This document shows positions 19,767 to 28,397 of a stretch of 64,000 nt of DNA, in pieces (positions within the stretch are counted from its first letter, which is position 1; the number at the start of each line of letters is the position of its first letter). The position numbers and the translations under genes are program-made. The notes beneath the pieces are model-generated. The model saw only the letters and a list, made by a program, of their open reading frames with translations, had not been told where the DNA came from and did not search any database. Origin of the DNA: Leifsonia sp. SCN 70-46 (GTDB lineage: Bacteria > Actinomycetota > Actinomycetes > Actinomycetales > Microbacteriaceae); contig MEFY01000002.1 of assembly GCA_001725325.1 (NCBI GenBank), forward strand, positions 1,739,559-1,803,558, in the 5' to 3' direction.

Positions 19767-20040
19767 GGCGGTCCTCCCGTTGCGTCAAACTGTCGTTCGC
19801 GGTGCCGCCGGACGGCCGTTTGGCGCAACTCGCCGGGGCACGTGGCGGGCCGCGAGGATGCGCCGCCCCGAAGTGGGGGCACGGGGCGCCGCAGCGCTCG
19901 CGAAGGGGACGTGTACCCCGAAATGTCCCCCCTGGGGCGGATACCGGGGGCAGGGCCTCGGAACCGTCCCCCGAATCCTCAAAACCGCGTAAACACGGGG
20001 GCCACGGCGCGTCTCGCGGGTGCCCCCGTTGTGGGGAGGG

Positions 20041-20123
20041 TACACGGCTTGTCCCCCCTAGTGCCGACCGGGAGGATGGTTCTACGAGATACCCGATCTC
20101 CACCCGAACGAAGGACCCGCACC
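20041..20123 (+). promoter_or_regulatory. conserved leader of small membrane protein 1
   Basis: TACACGGCTTGTCCCC, AGTGCCGACC and GAGATACCCG recur in the same order before the second small gene (from 20374), at nearly the same distance to the ATG (83 and 85 bp). This is a duplicated promoter or leader. Confidence 0.55.
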
Positions 20124-20243
20124 ATGACCACCCTCGACCACAACGGATCCCCGAAGTCCGCGCAGTCGCCGTTCTTCATCGCCGCTATCGGCATGATGGT
20201 CGCGCTCGTCGCGATCGCGGGAGCCGTGGCCGTACTGTCCTGA
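20124..20243 (+). CDS. 39-residue single-helix membrane protein
   Basis: MTTLDHNGSPKSAQSPFFIAAIGMMVALVAIAGAVAVLS: a polar N-terminus followed by one hydrophobic helix reaching the C-terminus. It parallels the second small protein at 20459 (polar head, SPF, one helix). The pair and their leaders look like a tandem duplication, which supports both being expressed. A perfect 17-bp hairpin follows 10 nt after the stop. Function unknown; candidates include a small membrane regulator or stress peptide. Confidence 0.6.
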   Translation: MTTLDHNGSPKSAQSPFFIAAIGMMVALVAIAGAVAVLS

Positions 20244-20253
20244 CCTCCACCCG

Positions 20254-20294
20254 CGACGAGAACCGGTGCCACCCGAAGGCACCGGTTCTCGTCG
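20254..20294 (+). terminator. perfect 17-bp stem-loop
   Basis: CGACGAGAACCGGTGCC (20254-20270), loop ACCCGAA, then the exact reverse complement (20278-20294). Placed 10 nt after the first small gene. There is no long T run, as is common for actinobacterial terminators. Confidence 0.7.
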
Positions 20295-20458
20295 GTCGAG
20301 GGGCAATCCGCCGCGTCGCCGGCTCCGAACACTGTGTACTGAAAACGCTTCATGTCCCCCGGATTGGGTGGGTTACACACCTTGTCCCCACTTGTGCCGA
20401 CCTCCTAGATTTTCACCAGGAGATAACCCGCTCTCCGCCTGACCCGAAACCAGGAACA

Positions 20459-20572
20459 ATGTCGATCCGTACCGAAAGCAAGGCCGGCAAGGCCCTCTCG
20501 CCCTTCTACGTCGCCGCGGGCGTCGCGCTCGTCGCGCTCGCGGTCATCGCCTTCCTGGTGCTCACGCGCTAG
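20459..20572 (+). CDS. 37-residue single-helix membrane protein
   Basis: MSIRTESKAGKALSPFYVAAGVALVALAVIAFLVLTR: a basic, polar head then one helix, parallel to the 20124 protein. The upstream region repeats the TACAC..CTTGTCCCC..GTGCCGACC leader. An AAAACGCTTC half-palindrome at about 20340 recalls the LacI-type sites. Its 3' end overlaps the convergent SGNH hydrolase gene by 11 bp. Function unknown. Confidence 0.6.
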   Translation: MSIRTESKAGKALSPFYVAAGVALVALAVIAFLVLTR

Positions 20573-21701
20573 CGAGCGCCCCACCCGCGCCGAACGCCGT
20601 CTTGGCGAAGCGCTCGCCCATGCGCCGGTAGCCGCGCGCGTTGGGGTGCAGACCGTCGTCGAGGTAGTGCGTCTCGTTCGGCCGGAGCAGCTGCCTGCCG
20701 TCGAGGTAGTGCAGCTTCGGGTCGTCTTCGCGCGCCGCGAGCACGGTCGCGATCGCCTCGCGGATTCCCGTGAGGCTCAGCGCCCCCTCCGCGAGCTGCC
20801 GGGGGTCGCCCGCGGTCGAGGTCGACCGCGTCGTCCAATTCATGACCGTCGGTCCGGGCAGCGTCTCGACGGCGGGGCAGGGGATCGGGCCCACGAGCAG
20901 CAGCGGGGTGCGAGGATGCCCGTCGCGCACGGTGTCGAGGAACCCGTGCAGCACGGGCTCGAACATGCGCCGCCGCATGAGGTCGCCGTTGACGACGTTG
21001 ATGCCGATCTCGAGGCTCAGCACATCGGCGGGCAGGTCGCGGATCGTGCGCGCGACGAAGGGGTCGCCCACGGCGTTGCCGCTGAAGCCGAGGTTGTGCA
21101 CGTGCACGCCGGCGCGTGCGGCGGCGATCGCCGGCCACGTGTGCGTGGGCGCCTCGGCCTCGCCGCCCTGGCTTATCGACGAGCCGTGGTGCACCCAGCG
21201 GCGGCGCGTGTCGACCGCGCGCACCACGGGCGCGCTCGACCGCAGCGCCACGAGGTCGGTCACGGCCGTGTGCGGCAGCCAGAGCTCGACCGACTTGCGC
21301 GCGGTGCCGAGGCCCGTGAAGCGGATCGTCGTGGGCTCGACGGGCCGGTCGACGGCGTAGTGCACGGGCTCCACGAGGGTCATGCGGTCTGCGGGGATGA
21401 CCCGGCGCGAGCGCGCGGCGCCGTCCACGACGAGCTCGAGCACGGCGGGGCTCGGCACGGCGCCGTAGGGGTTGATGCCGATGAACTCGGCGACGAGCTC
21501 GAGGGTGTCGGACTCGGTCTCGAACGCGAGGCGCACGCCCGACGTCATCCTCAGCACGAAGGCGAAGTTCTCGGTGGGCACCTGGCCGCGCGTCCACGCC
21601 GGCAGTCGGCGCAGGCGCGTGACGTCGCCGTCCGGCTCGAGGTCGAGGGCGCCCACGACGTCGATGTTGGGGGAGGGGAAGCGCTCCGTCAGCAGGTCCA
21701 T
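20562..21701 (-). CDS. SGNH/GDSL-like hydrolase (carbohydrate esterase type)
   Basis: The 379-residue protein has an N-terminal beta-sandwich region (residues 1-150) and a C-terminal SGNH fold. HHGSSISQGGEA carries the block I serine, NLGFSGNAVGDPF the block II glycine, EIGINVVNGD the block III asparagine, and HYLDDGLHPNARGYRRMGERF the block V Asp and His. This architecture is typical of acetyl-xylan or other sugar esterases in glycan-degradation loci. No signal peptide is seen, so it probably acts in the cytoplasm on imported oligosaccharides. The ATG at 21701 lies inside the 3' end of the rhamnosidase gene (13-bp overlap), so the two form one operon. Confidence 0.88.
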   Translation of the reverse strand: MDLLTERFPSPNIDVVGALDLEPDGDVTRLRRLPAWTRGQVPTENFAFVLRMTSGVRLAFETESDTLELVAEFIGINPYGAVPSPAVLELVVDGAARSRRVIPADRMTLVEPVHYAVDRPVEPTTIRFTGLGTARKSVELWLPHTAVTDLVALRSSAPVVRAVDTRRRWVHHGSSISQGGEAEAPTHTWPAIAAARAGVHVHNLGFSGNAVGDPFVARTIRDLPADVLSLEIGINVVNGDLMRRRMFEPVLHGFLDTVRDGHPRTPLLLVGPIPCPAVETLPGPTVMNWTTRSTSTAGDPRQLAEGALSLTGIREAIATVLAAREDDPKLHYLDGRQLLRPNETHYLDDGLHPNARGYRRMGERFAKTAFGAGGALASA

Positions 21702-24142
21702 GCGTGGTCTCCGGATCCGAGGGTGTGCGTCGTGCCGTCGGGCAGCTCCGCGATGGCGGTCGTGTTGGGTGGGATGGTGCACGTCACGCGCACGGTGCCG
21801 TCGCCGAGCCGCTCCCAGCCGGAGGCGGCGGGGCCGTAGGGCGTGTCGAGCGTCGCCCGCGCACGGTCGAGCTCGGGCACGACGCGCGGCGCGATGCGCA
21901 GCTCCCGGTAGCCGGGCGCGGCGTGCGCGAGCCCCGCGAGGGTGCGGTGCATCCAGTCGACGACGGCGCCGAGCGCGTAGTGGTTGAACGACGTCATCTC
22001 GCCGGGGTTGAGCGTGCCGTCGGGCAGCAGGCTGTCCCAGCGCTCCCACACGGTCGTGGCGCCCTGCGTCACGGGGTAGAGCCACGACGGGCACTCCCGC
22101 TGCAGCAGGAGGCGCATCGCGGTGGCGAGGCCGCCCGTCGCGGTGAGGGCGTCGAGGATGATCGGTGTCCCCACGAACCCCGTGGCGATGCGGTGGCCCG
22201 CCGCCTCCACGAGCTCGCGCAGGCGCACGCCGAAGGGTGCGGGGTCGTCGACGAGCCCGAACACGATCGCGAGGGAGTAGGCGGTGGGGGCGTCGGACGA
22301 CAGCCTGTCGCCGCGCACGTGCCGGGAGCGGAATGCGGCGCGGGCGCGCGCGGCCGCATCCCGCCACCGCCCCGCATCGCGCCCGAGGGCCGCTGCGGCG
22401 TCGCCCACGAGGTCGAGCGAGCGGATGAACCACGCCCCGGCCACGAGGTCGGGGCTCGTCGCGGCGTCGCCCGGACGGTCGGGCGGGGCCGCGGGGTCGA
22501 GCCAGTCGCCGAACTGGAAGCCGCCCTCGATGAGCATGCCCTCGCCCGCGCGGGCGAGGAGCACCTCGGCCCACGCGACCATGCTGTCGAAGGCGAGCTC
22601 GAGCTGCTCCCGGTCGCCGAACCGCTCGTGCAGCACGGTCGGCACGACGGTCGCGGCATCGCCCCATGCCGCGACGGGCTCCGGGTGCCAGTCGAGCACC
22701 CAGGGCACGACCACGGGCACGATGCCGCCGAGCGAGCGCTGCTCGAGCTCGAGGTCGCGGCGCCACGACGCGAGGAACCTGTCGCAGTCGACGAGGAACG
22801 ACAGCGAAGGCGCGAACACCTGCACGTCGCCCGTCCAGCCCATGCGCTCGTCGCGCTGCGGGCAGTCGGTGGGCAGGGCGAGGGTGTTGCCGCGCGCGCT
22901 CCACACGGCGTTCTCGTGCAGGCGGTCGAGCAGGGGGTCGGAGCTCTCCCACGTGCCCGTGCGGCGCAGGTCGCTCGCGATCACGACGGCGGTGACCTCC
23001 GCGGGGTCGACGCTGCCCTCGACCTGCACGTAGCGGAAGCCGTGGAAGGTGAAGTCGGGCTCCCACACCTCGGGGTCCGGGCCGCCGTGCGTGTAGCTGT
23101 CGCGCGCCTCGGCGCGGCGCAGCGGTCGCAGGGCGAGCTCGCCGTGCTCGAGCACCTCGGCGTGCCGCAGCGTGATCGTGTCGCCGGGCATCCCGCGGCT
23201 CACGAGCCGCACCCGCCCCACGAGGTTCTGGCCGAAGTCGAGCACCGTCGCGCCCGACGGCGTCGTGAGCACCTCGCGCACGGGCAGCTCCGCGAGCCGG
23301 CGCACGGGCGGGCTCGTGCGCGCCTCGGGGCGGATGCCCGGAACGACGTGCGCGGGGCGCCACGAGGGCGCGCGCCGCGCGTCCCGGTGCTCGCCCGCGT
23401 AGATGCCGCTCGACACGAGCGGTCCGTGCTCGCCCGCCTCCCAGCCCGGGCCGGTCGCGAACTGCTCCTCGGTGCCGTCCGGGTAGCGCACGTGCAGCTG
23501 GAGGGCGACGGCGGGCGTCTCGCCGTAGTAGCGGGCGTGCTCGCCGTGGAACCCGTACGACTCCGTGAACCAGCCGCCCGCGAGCTCTGCGAGCAGCTCG
23601 TTGCCGCCCGCGTGCAGCAGGGCCGTCGCGTCCCACGTCTCGTGCACGAGGCGCTCGCGGTAGGCGGTCCACCCGGGGGAGAGCACGTCGTCCGAGACGC
23701 GCGCGCCGTTGATGCGCGCGGCGAAGACCCCGTGGGCCGTGCCGTAGAGGGTGGCCTCGGCGGGCGCATCCCGCAGCTCGACCGTCGTGCGCAGCAGGGA
23801 TCCGCCCGCGACGAGCTCGGCCTGCCAGTCGTCGACGAACCCCGCCCGCACCTCGGTCGCGAACCACTCGGAGCGCGAGCCGTCGGCGCCCGTGACGCGC
23901 ACGGCGAGGGATGCCCGCTGCCGGGGCCGCAGCGGCGCGAACGGCCACGGCACGTCCACCGAGCCGCCCCCGTCATGGACGACGACCGCGCCGTCGAGCC
24001 GCAGCTCGGCGCGCGCCTGGACCCAGTCGCGCACGCCGCCGGCCGTCGTCCACGAGAGCCGTGGCTCGGGCCGCGCCACCCACGGCGCCGTCGCGTCATG
24101 GTCGACGGAGAGCCGTGAGACGACGGGGTGGGGCGCGGTCAT
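21689..24142 (-). CDS. GH78 alpha-L-rhamnosidase
   Basis: The 817-residue enzyme removes terminal alpha-L-rhamnose. N-terminal beta-domains contain RPEPRLSWTT and the Bac_rhamnosid_N-like block INGARVSDDVLSPGWTAYRERLVHETWD; then VLDFGQNLVGRVRL and HAEVLEHGELA. The (alpha/alpha)6 catalytic domain carries LPTDCPQRDERMGWTGDVQVFAPS, the acidic signature of GH78, and LIEGGFQFGDWLDP. No signal peptide, so a cytoplasmic enzyme. ATG 24142 has CCGGAGAA at good spacing. A 22-bp LacI-type site lies 15 nt upstream, shared with the divergent beta-lactamase-fold gene. Confidence 0.93.
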   Translation of the reverse strand: MTAPHPVVSRLSVDHDATAPWVARPEPRLSWTTAGGVRDWVQARAELRLDGAVVVHDGGGSVDVPWPFAPLRPRQRASLAVRVTGADGSRSEWFATEVRAGFVDDWQAELVAGGSLLRTTVELRDAPAEATLYGTAHGVFAARINGARVSDDVLSPGWTAYRERLVHETWDATALLHAGGNELLAELAGGWFTESYGFHGEHARYYGETPAVALQLHVRYPDGTEEQFATGPGWEAGEHGPLVSSGIYAGEHRDARRAPSWRPAHVVPGIRPEARTSPPVRRLAELPVREVLTTPSGATVLDFGQNLVGRVRLVSRGMPGDTITLRHAEVLEHGELALRPLRRAEARDSYTHGGPDPEVWEPDFTFHGFRYVQVEGSVDPAEVTAVVIASDLRRTGTWESSDPLLDRLHENAVWSARGNTLALPTDCPQRDERMGWTGDVQVFAPSLSFLVDCDRFLASWRRDLELEQRSLGGIVPVVVPWVLDWHPEPVAAWGDAATVVPTVLHERFGDREQLELAFDSMVAWAEVLLARAGEGMLIEGGFQFGDWLDPAAPPDRPGDAATSPDLVAGAWFIRSLDLVGDAAAALGRDAGRWRDAAARARAAFRSRHVRGDRLSSDAPTAYSLAIVFGLVDDPAPFGVRLRELVEAAGHRIATGFVGTPIILDALTATGGLATAMRLLLQRECPSWLYPVTQGATTVWERWDSLLPDGTLNPGEMTSFNHYALGAVVDWMHRTLAGLAHAAPGYRELRIAPRVVPELDRARATLDTPYGPAASGWERLGDGTVRVTCTIPPNTTAIAELPDGTTHTLGSGDHAWTC

Positions 24143-24156
24143 GGAATTCTCCGGCG

Positions 24157-24178
24157 AAGTGATAAAGCGCTTTGGCAG
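24157..24178. promoter_or_regulatory. LacI-family operator, rhamnosidase/hydrolase divergent promoter
   Basis: Contains GTGATAAAGCGCTTTGGCAG with the perfect palindrome AAAGCGCTTT at 24164-24173. The whole 22 bp is identical to 30874-30895. It overlaps the -35 position of the plus-strand promoter (TAGACT box at 24187-24192), so binding would block both directions. Confidence 0.8.
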
Positions 24179-24186
24179 GTTCGACG

Positions 24187-24192
24187 TAGACT
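24187..24192 (+). promoter_or_regulatory. -10 box TAGACT for a leaderless start
   Basis: TAGACT ends 6 nt before ATG 24199 and no ribosome site is present, so transcription should begin at or next to the start codon. The operator covers the -35 area. Confidence 0.6.
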
Positions 24193-24198
24193 ATAGCC

Positions 24199-25374
24199 AT
24201 GAACGAGGGTGTTGGTGTCAACGGCGTTGTCGATCCGGCGTGGGAGGGCGTGCGCGACGCGTTCGCGGCGAACCTCGCCGAGGGGCTGGACGCGGGCGCG
24301 TCGCTCGCGGTCACCCTCGACGGCCGTCCCGTCGTCGACGTGTGGGGCGGCACCGACCCGATCACGGGCCGCGCCTGGGAGCGCGACACCGTCACGATCG
24401 GCTTCTCGGTCACGAAGGGGGTCGCGGCGATCGCGCTCCTGCAGCTCGTCGAACGCGGCCTCGTCGACCTCGACGCCCCGGTCGCGCGCTACTGGCCCGA
24501 GTTCGCCGCCGCGGGCAAGGAGCGGTTCACCGTGCGCGAGCTCGCGTCGCACCGCGTCGGCCTGCCGGTCATCGAGGTCGACGACATCCTCTCAGTCGCC
24601 GACTGGGATGTCGCGACCTCGACGCTCGCCGCGCAGGCGCCGCAGTACGAGACCACGAAGCACTTCGCCTACCACGCCCTGAGCTTCGGGTTCCTCGTGG
24701 GCGAGGTCGTCCGCAGGGCCTCGGGCCTGCCGTTCGGCGAGTACGTGACGCGCAACATCTCCGAACCCCTCGGCCTCGACCTATGGGTGGGCACGCCGTC
24801 AGGGCTCGGAGAGCGGTACCTGCCGTCGCTCACCGACGACGTCGCCCTCGGGCCCGTCGTCGACGTGCCGGACGAGCCGGGCATCCTGCGCTCGACCGCG
24901 CTTTCGGGCGTGCAGCTCATGCCGCTGTTCCACCGCGTTGACGGCGTGATCGGCACCGAGCCGTTCAACGAGCAGCGGTTCCGCGAGGCGACGATCCCTG
25001 CCGGGAACGGCGTCACCAACGGCCGCTCGCTCGCGAGGATGTACGCCGCGTGCCTCGGCGAGGTCGACGGCGTGCGGCTGCTGCAGCCCGGCACCGTCGC
25101 GGAGGCCGCGACCAACCAGGCCGGCGAGGTGCGCAAGCCCGGCATCGGCAAGCCGCAGCTGTGGGGCATCGGCTTCGAGATCAGCAACTACGAGAACCCC
25201 ATGCTCGGCCCGGGCTCGTTCGGGCACTCGGGCATGGGCGGTCGGCTCGGTTTCGCGCAGCTCGGCTCGGGAGTCTCGTTCGGCTACGTGAGCCAGCGCA
25301 TGGCCTACCCCCCGCCCGGCACGTTCGACCCGCGCTGGGAGCGGATCCTGCCCGCGGTGCGCGCGGCGCTGTAG
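24199..25374 (+). CDS. serine beta-lactamase-fold hydrolase (class C-like esterase)
   Basis: The 391-residue protein has the beta-lactamase/penicillin-binding fold used by many esterases. The S-x-x-K nucleophile motif is in TIGFSVTKGVAAIALLQLVERGLVDLDAPV, followed by FTVRELASHRVGLP and a tyrosine in KHFAYHALSFGFLVGEVVRR (Y-x-N-like position). HSGMGGRLGFAQ supplies the third-motif region. No signal peptide. Divergent from, and probably co-regulated with, the rhamnosidase through the shared LacI-type site, suggesting a deacylating role on the same glycan. It is unlikely to be a resistance enzyme. Confidence 0.88.
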   Translation: MNEGVGVNGVVDPAWEGVRDAFAANLAEGLDAGASLAVTLDGRPVVDVWGGTDPITGRAWERDTVTIGFSVTKGVAAIALLQLVERGLVDLDAPVARYWPEFAAAGKERFTVRELASHRVGLPVIEVDDILSVADWDVATSTLAAQAPQYETTKHFAYHALSFGFLVGEVVRRASGLPFGEYVTRNISEPLGLDLWVGTPSGLGERYLPSLTDDVALGPVVDVPDEPGILRSTALSGVQLMPLFHRVDGVIGTEPFNEQRFREATIPAGNGVTNGRSLARMYAACLGEVDGVRLLQPGTVAEAATNQAGEVRKPGIGKPQLWGIGFEISNYENPMLGPGSFGHSGMGGRLGFAQLGSGVSFGYVSQRMAYPPPGTFDPRWERILPAVRAAL

Positions 25375-25454
25375 GGTCCCCGTCTCGCGCGGCCGGTCCC
25401 GACCTCGCCTCGACCGGCCTCAGCTTCGCGGAACGACACCTTCCCTCGCTACGC

Positions 25455-25509
25455 TTGCCCACCGCCATACATTTGTCAGGACCCCTCGCAAATGTATGGC
25501 GGTGGGCAA
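25455..25509. repeat. REP-like perfect 21-bp inverted repeat, copy 1
   Basis: Arms at 25455-25475 and 25489-25509 are exact reverse complements (CACCGCCATACATTTG and its complement) with a 13-nt loop. The arms and loop length recur at 35153-35207. Placed between two convergent genes, where it may also terminate transcription. Confidence 0.8.
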
Positions 25510-25631
25510 GGTGTTGGGCGGAGTGTGCCTATGCCGCGCGTCGGAGCGGCAGAGGGGCAGCGGTGCAGCGGAGAACGTGACGTGCAGAGCAGCGGAGGTG
25601 CGGTGCAGCCGAGGCGCGGAGCGGCGCAGGC

Positions 25632-28394
25632 CTACTCGGCGACCTCGACGAGCAGCTCCACCTGTGTGAGCCGCAGCGCGCCCACGAGCCGGAACTCGCG
25701 CGCCGAGCGCGGCACCGCGATCTCGAACGGGCGAAGCTGGCGCGGCCACTCCGTGGCCTCGGTGCGCTCGTCGATGACGACGCCGTCGGCCTCGAGCCGC
25801 CACGAATGAGTTCCCGGCGAGGCGAACGTGAGCGTGTACATCACGGGCGCGCCGTCGGCGACGAGGGTCATCTCCTCGACCTCCACGACGCTCTCGCCTC
25901 GGTCGTCGGAGAGCGCTCCGCCGCCCGAGGAGGCGTCCACGAGGCGCGGCGCCTCGTGCGAGAAGGGGCGGCTGTCGGCACCCCACCCGCCCGGCGTCTC
26001 GCCGAGGAAGAAGTCGAGGCGCGCACCGCCCGTGATGCGGGCGTGGGGGAGTGCCACGGACTCCCACGGCACGCCGTCCACGAGCAGCGACTGCACGTAG
26101 GGGCCCGACCCGTGCGCCACCACGTCGAGCGTGCCGCCGGGCAGGTCGACGGTCATCCTCTCGAACAGCGGGCCGACGACGACGTACTCGCCCGACCCCG
26201 GCGTGAGCGGGTAGAGCCCGAGCGCCGCCCAGAACCACCACGCCGACATCTCGCCGTTGTCCTCGTCGCCGGGGTAGCCCTGGCCGATCTCCGACCCTGT
26301 GAACAGCCGCCGCCGTGCCTCCCCGACGATGCGCTGCAGCTCGGCGGGGCGGCCCGCGTGCGCGTACAGGAACGGGATGTGGTGGGCCGGCTGGTTCGAG
26401 AGCCCCCACAGGCCCATGCGCAGGTCGCGGGCCTCGAGCATCTCGTGGATGACCGCGGGGTACTCGCCGCGCACGCTCTCGTCGCCCGGCTCGGGGGTCG
26501 CGAAGTACTCGTCGAGCTTGGCCCCGAGGTCACGCAGCCGGGCGGCGGCGTGCGGAGCCGCGAACGCCATGGTCCACGCGCTCGTCTCCGTGTAGTCGCC
26601 GCCCCACGCGAACGGGTCGAACGGCTCCTCGAAGCCTCCCGTGGCGGAGCGGCCGCGGAAGAACCCGGTCTCGGCGTCGAACAGCGTCTCGTGCGCGAGG
26701 GCCCGTGACGCGAAGTAGCGGCGCTCGGCCTCGTGCCCGAGCATGCCGGCGAGCACCGCGAGGCCGTAGTCGTTGAGCGCGCCCTCCATGGTCCACGAGA
26801 GGCCCTCGGGCGTCGTGCGGTCCGCGTAGCCGCGGTAGAGCGAGCTGCCGAGCCCCTTGCGTCCGTCGGCGGGATGCGCCGGCGCAGCGGTGGCGTCGCG
26901 CAGGGCCGCACTCCAGCCGACCTCGGGGTCGACCGCCCCCTTCGACGCGGCGTCGGCGAACACGATGTCGAAGCTCGTGCCCACCATGGCGTCGAGGCTG
27001 CCGGGCGCCGACCAGCGCGGAACCCACCCGCCCTCGCGGTGGTGCTGCACGAACCCGTCGAGCAGCTCTGCGGCGGTGTCGGGCTGCAGCAGCACGAGCG
27101 CGGGCCAGACGGTGCGGTAGGTGTCCCAGAATCCGTTGTTGGCGCTCAGGGCTCCCGGCAGCACCTCGCCGCGCGCGGGGGAGAAGTGCGCGACCGTGCC
27201 GTCGGGCATCCTCTCTCCCAGCCGGCTGGGGTAGAGGAACATGCGGTACAGGTTCGAGTAGAGCGTGAGGCGCTCGTCGTCTGTGGCGCCCTCGACGCGC
27301 ACCGTGGAGAAGATGCGCTCCCAGCGCTGCTCGGCCGCGTCGCGCACCTCGTCGAACGGGCCGGGCACGGCCGCGTTCTCGACGGAGATGAGCGAGGTGC
27401 CGATACGCAGGGTCGCCTCGGGCGCGACCGTGAGCGTCGTGCCGTCGAGGGCGGTGACGCCCGTCGTGGCGGCCCGCACGTGCACGCGCGGGATGACGTG
27501 GCCGTGCACCGACGACCCGTCGATCCAGCCCGTGAGGATGCCGTCGTGCAGCTCGAACGACGCGGGGCCGAAGGTGCTCAGCTCGAGCGAGCGGGCGCCC
27601 GTGAAGCGCATGACCGCGCCCCGGTCGTCGGCGGTCGCCTCCGCCCGCACGCCGTCGCGGCGCGTGATGGAGTAGTAGTGCGGGAGGGCGACCTCGTCGT
27701 CGTGGTCGAAGGTGCCGTCGCCGTCGGGCGTGACGGCGAGGGCTCCCCAGTCGCCGATCCAGATGCTCGCGGAGTGCGAGATCGCGAGGCCCGCGAGCGA
27801 CGGCAGGCGGCCGGGGCCGTGCGCGTTCCACGTGTAGTTCCAGTGCGGGTTCGACAGGTCGGTCATGGGCGTCGCGAAGACGGCGCCGTGCGGCACCGCG
27901 ACGAACGGCGCGGTGTTGCCGCGCGAGAGGTAGGGCGAGGAGTGGCTGCCGCGGCGCGTGTCCACGCGCGGCAGGGGTCGCGGGTCGCCCACCGCGATGC
28001 CGTCGAGCCAACCCTCGCCGTCGGTGTCCGACACGATCTCGAACGCGACGGCCCGGCGGCCGCCCAGGTCGATGCGGCGCAGATTCCACTGGTCGGGCAT
28101 GAGCGCGTGGGCGGCGAACGACCCGGCCGCGTCGGCGGGCAGCCCGTACTGGTCCACCGCGGGGCCGTCGAGCAGGCGCGTGCCGTCGTCGAACACCACG
28201 TCGACGGCGATGGCGGTCGCGTCGAACCCGCCGTCGTACACGGGGAACACGGCGTAGCGCAGCTCGGCGCCCTCGCCCGCGGGCCCGAGCGCGAACCGTC
28301 CGCGCCCCGCGTAGCGCAGCGGGGCGTCGGTGAGCAGGCCGGCGCTCGCCGAGGCGGGGGCGTGCGCGGGGCCCGCCCCCGCCTCGACGATCAT
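25632..28394 (-). CDS. GH92 family alpha-mannosidase
   Basis: The 920-residue protein has an N-terminal beta-sandwich and a GH92 (alpha/alpha)6 domain. Family blocks seen: LSNPHWNYTWNAHGPG, NNGFWDTYRTVWPALVLLQP, GTSFDIVFADAASKG, LSNQPAHHIPFLYAHAGRP and YPGDEDNGEMSAWWFWAALGLYPLTPGSGEYVVVGPLFE. The HH-PFLY and GDEDNG-MSAW blocks correspond to the catalytic and calcium-associated region of exo-alpha-mannosidases acting on N-glycan or yeast mannan. No obvious signal peptide. The ATG is 3 bp after the stop of the GH2 mannosidase, so it is the second gene of that operon. A C-terminal extension of about 140 residues follows the core domain. Confidence 0.93.
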   Translation of the reverse strand: MIVEAGAGPAHAPASASAGLLTDAPLRYAGRGRFALGPAGEGAELRYAVFPVYDGGFDATAIAVDVVFDDGTRLLDGPAVDQYGLPADAAGSFAAHALMPDQWNLRRIDLGGRRAVAFEIVSDTDGEGWLDGIAVGDPRPLPRVDTRRGSHSSPYLSRGNTAPFVAVPHGAVFATPMTDLSNPHWNYTWNAHGPGRLPSLAGLAISHSASIWIGDWGALAVTPDGDGTFDHDDEVALPHYYSITRRDGVRAEATADDRGAVMRFTGARSLELSTFGPASFELHDGILTGWIDGSSVHGHVIPRVHVRAATTGVTALDGTTLTVAPEATLRIGTSLISVENAAVPGPFDEVRDAAEQRWERIFSTVRVEGATDDERLTLYSNLYRMFLYPSRLGERMPDGTVAHFSPARGEVLPGALSANNGFWDTYRTVWPALVLLQPDTAAELLDGFVQHHREGGWVPRWSAPGSLDAMVGTSFDIVFADAASKGAVDPEVGWSAALRDATAAPAHPADGRKGLGSSLYRGYADRTTPEGLSWTMEGALNDYGLAVLAGMLGHEAERRYFASRALAHETLFDAETGFFRGRSATGGFEEPFDPFAWGGDYTETSAWTMAFAAPHAAARLRDLGAKLDEYFATPEPGDESVRGEYPAVIHEMLEARDLRMGLWGLSNQPAHHIPFLYAHAGRPAELQRIVGEARRRLFTGSEIGQGYPGDEDNGEMSAWWFWAALGLYPLTPGSGEYVVVGPLFERMTVDLPGGTLDVVAHGSGPYVQSLLVDGVPWESVALPHARITGGARLDFFLGETPGGWGADSRPFSHEAPRLVDASSGGGALSDDRGESVVEVEEMTLVADGAPVMYTLTFASPGTHSWRLEADGVVIDERTEATEWPRQLRPFEIAVPRSAREFRLVGALRLTQVELLVEVAE

Positions 28395-28397
28395 CGG

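Larger units (their letters stand above)
19701..20123. other. 423-bp gene-free region with stacked inverted repeats
   Basis: No convincing gene is present. It contains the perfect 17-bp inverted repeat at 19714-19766, a second imperfect one at 19779-19829 (GTTGCGTCAAAC/GTTTGGCGCAAC), a C-rich hairpin around 19995-20035, and the leader of the first small membrane protein (from 20041). Confidence 0.6.

Noticed and set aside
21704-24118. 804-codon plus-strand frame antisense to the rhamnosidase
   Set aside because: Same GC-driven shadow effect; the GH78 motifs are on the minus strand.
24199-25374. Beta-lactamase-fold gene considered as an antibiotic-resistance gene
   Set aside because: Context, absence of a signal peptide and shared regulation with glycoside hydrolases favour an esterase.
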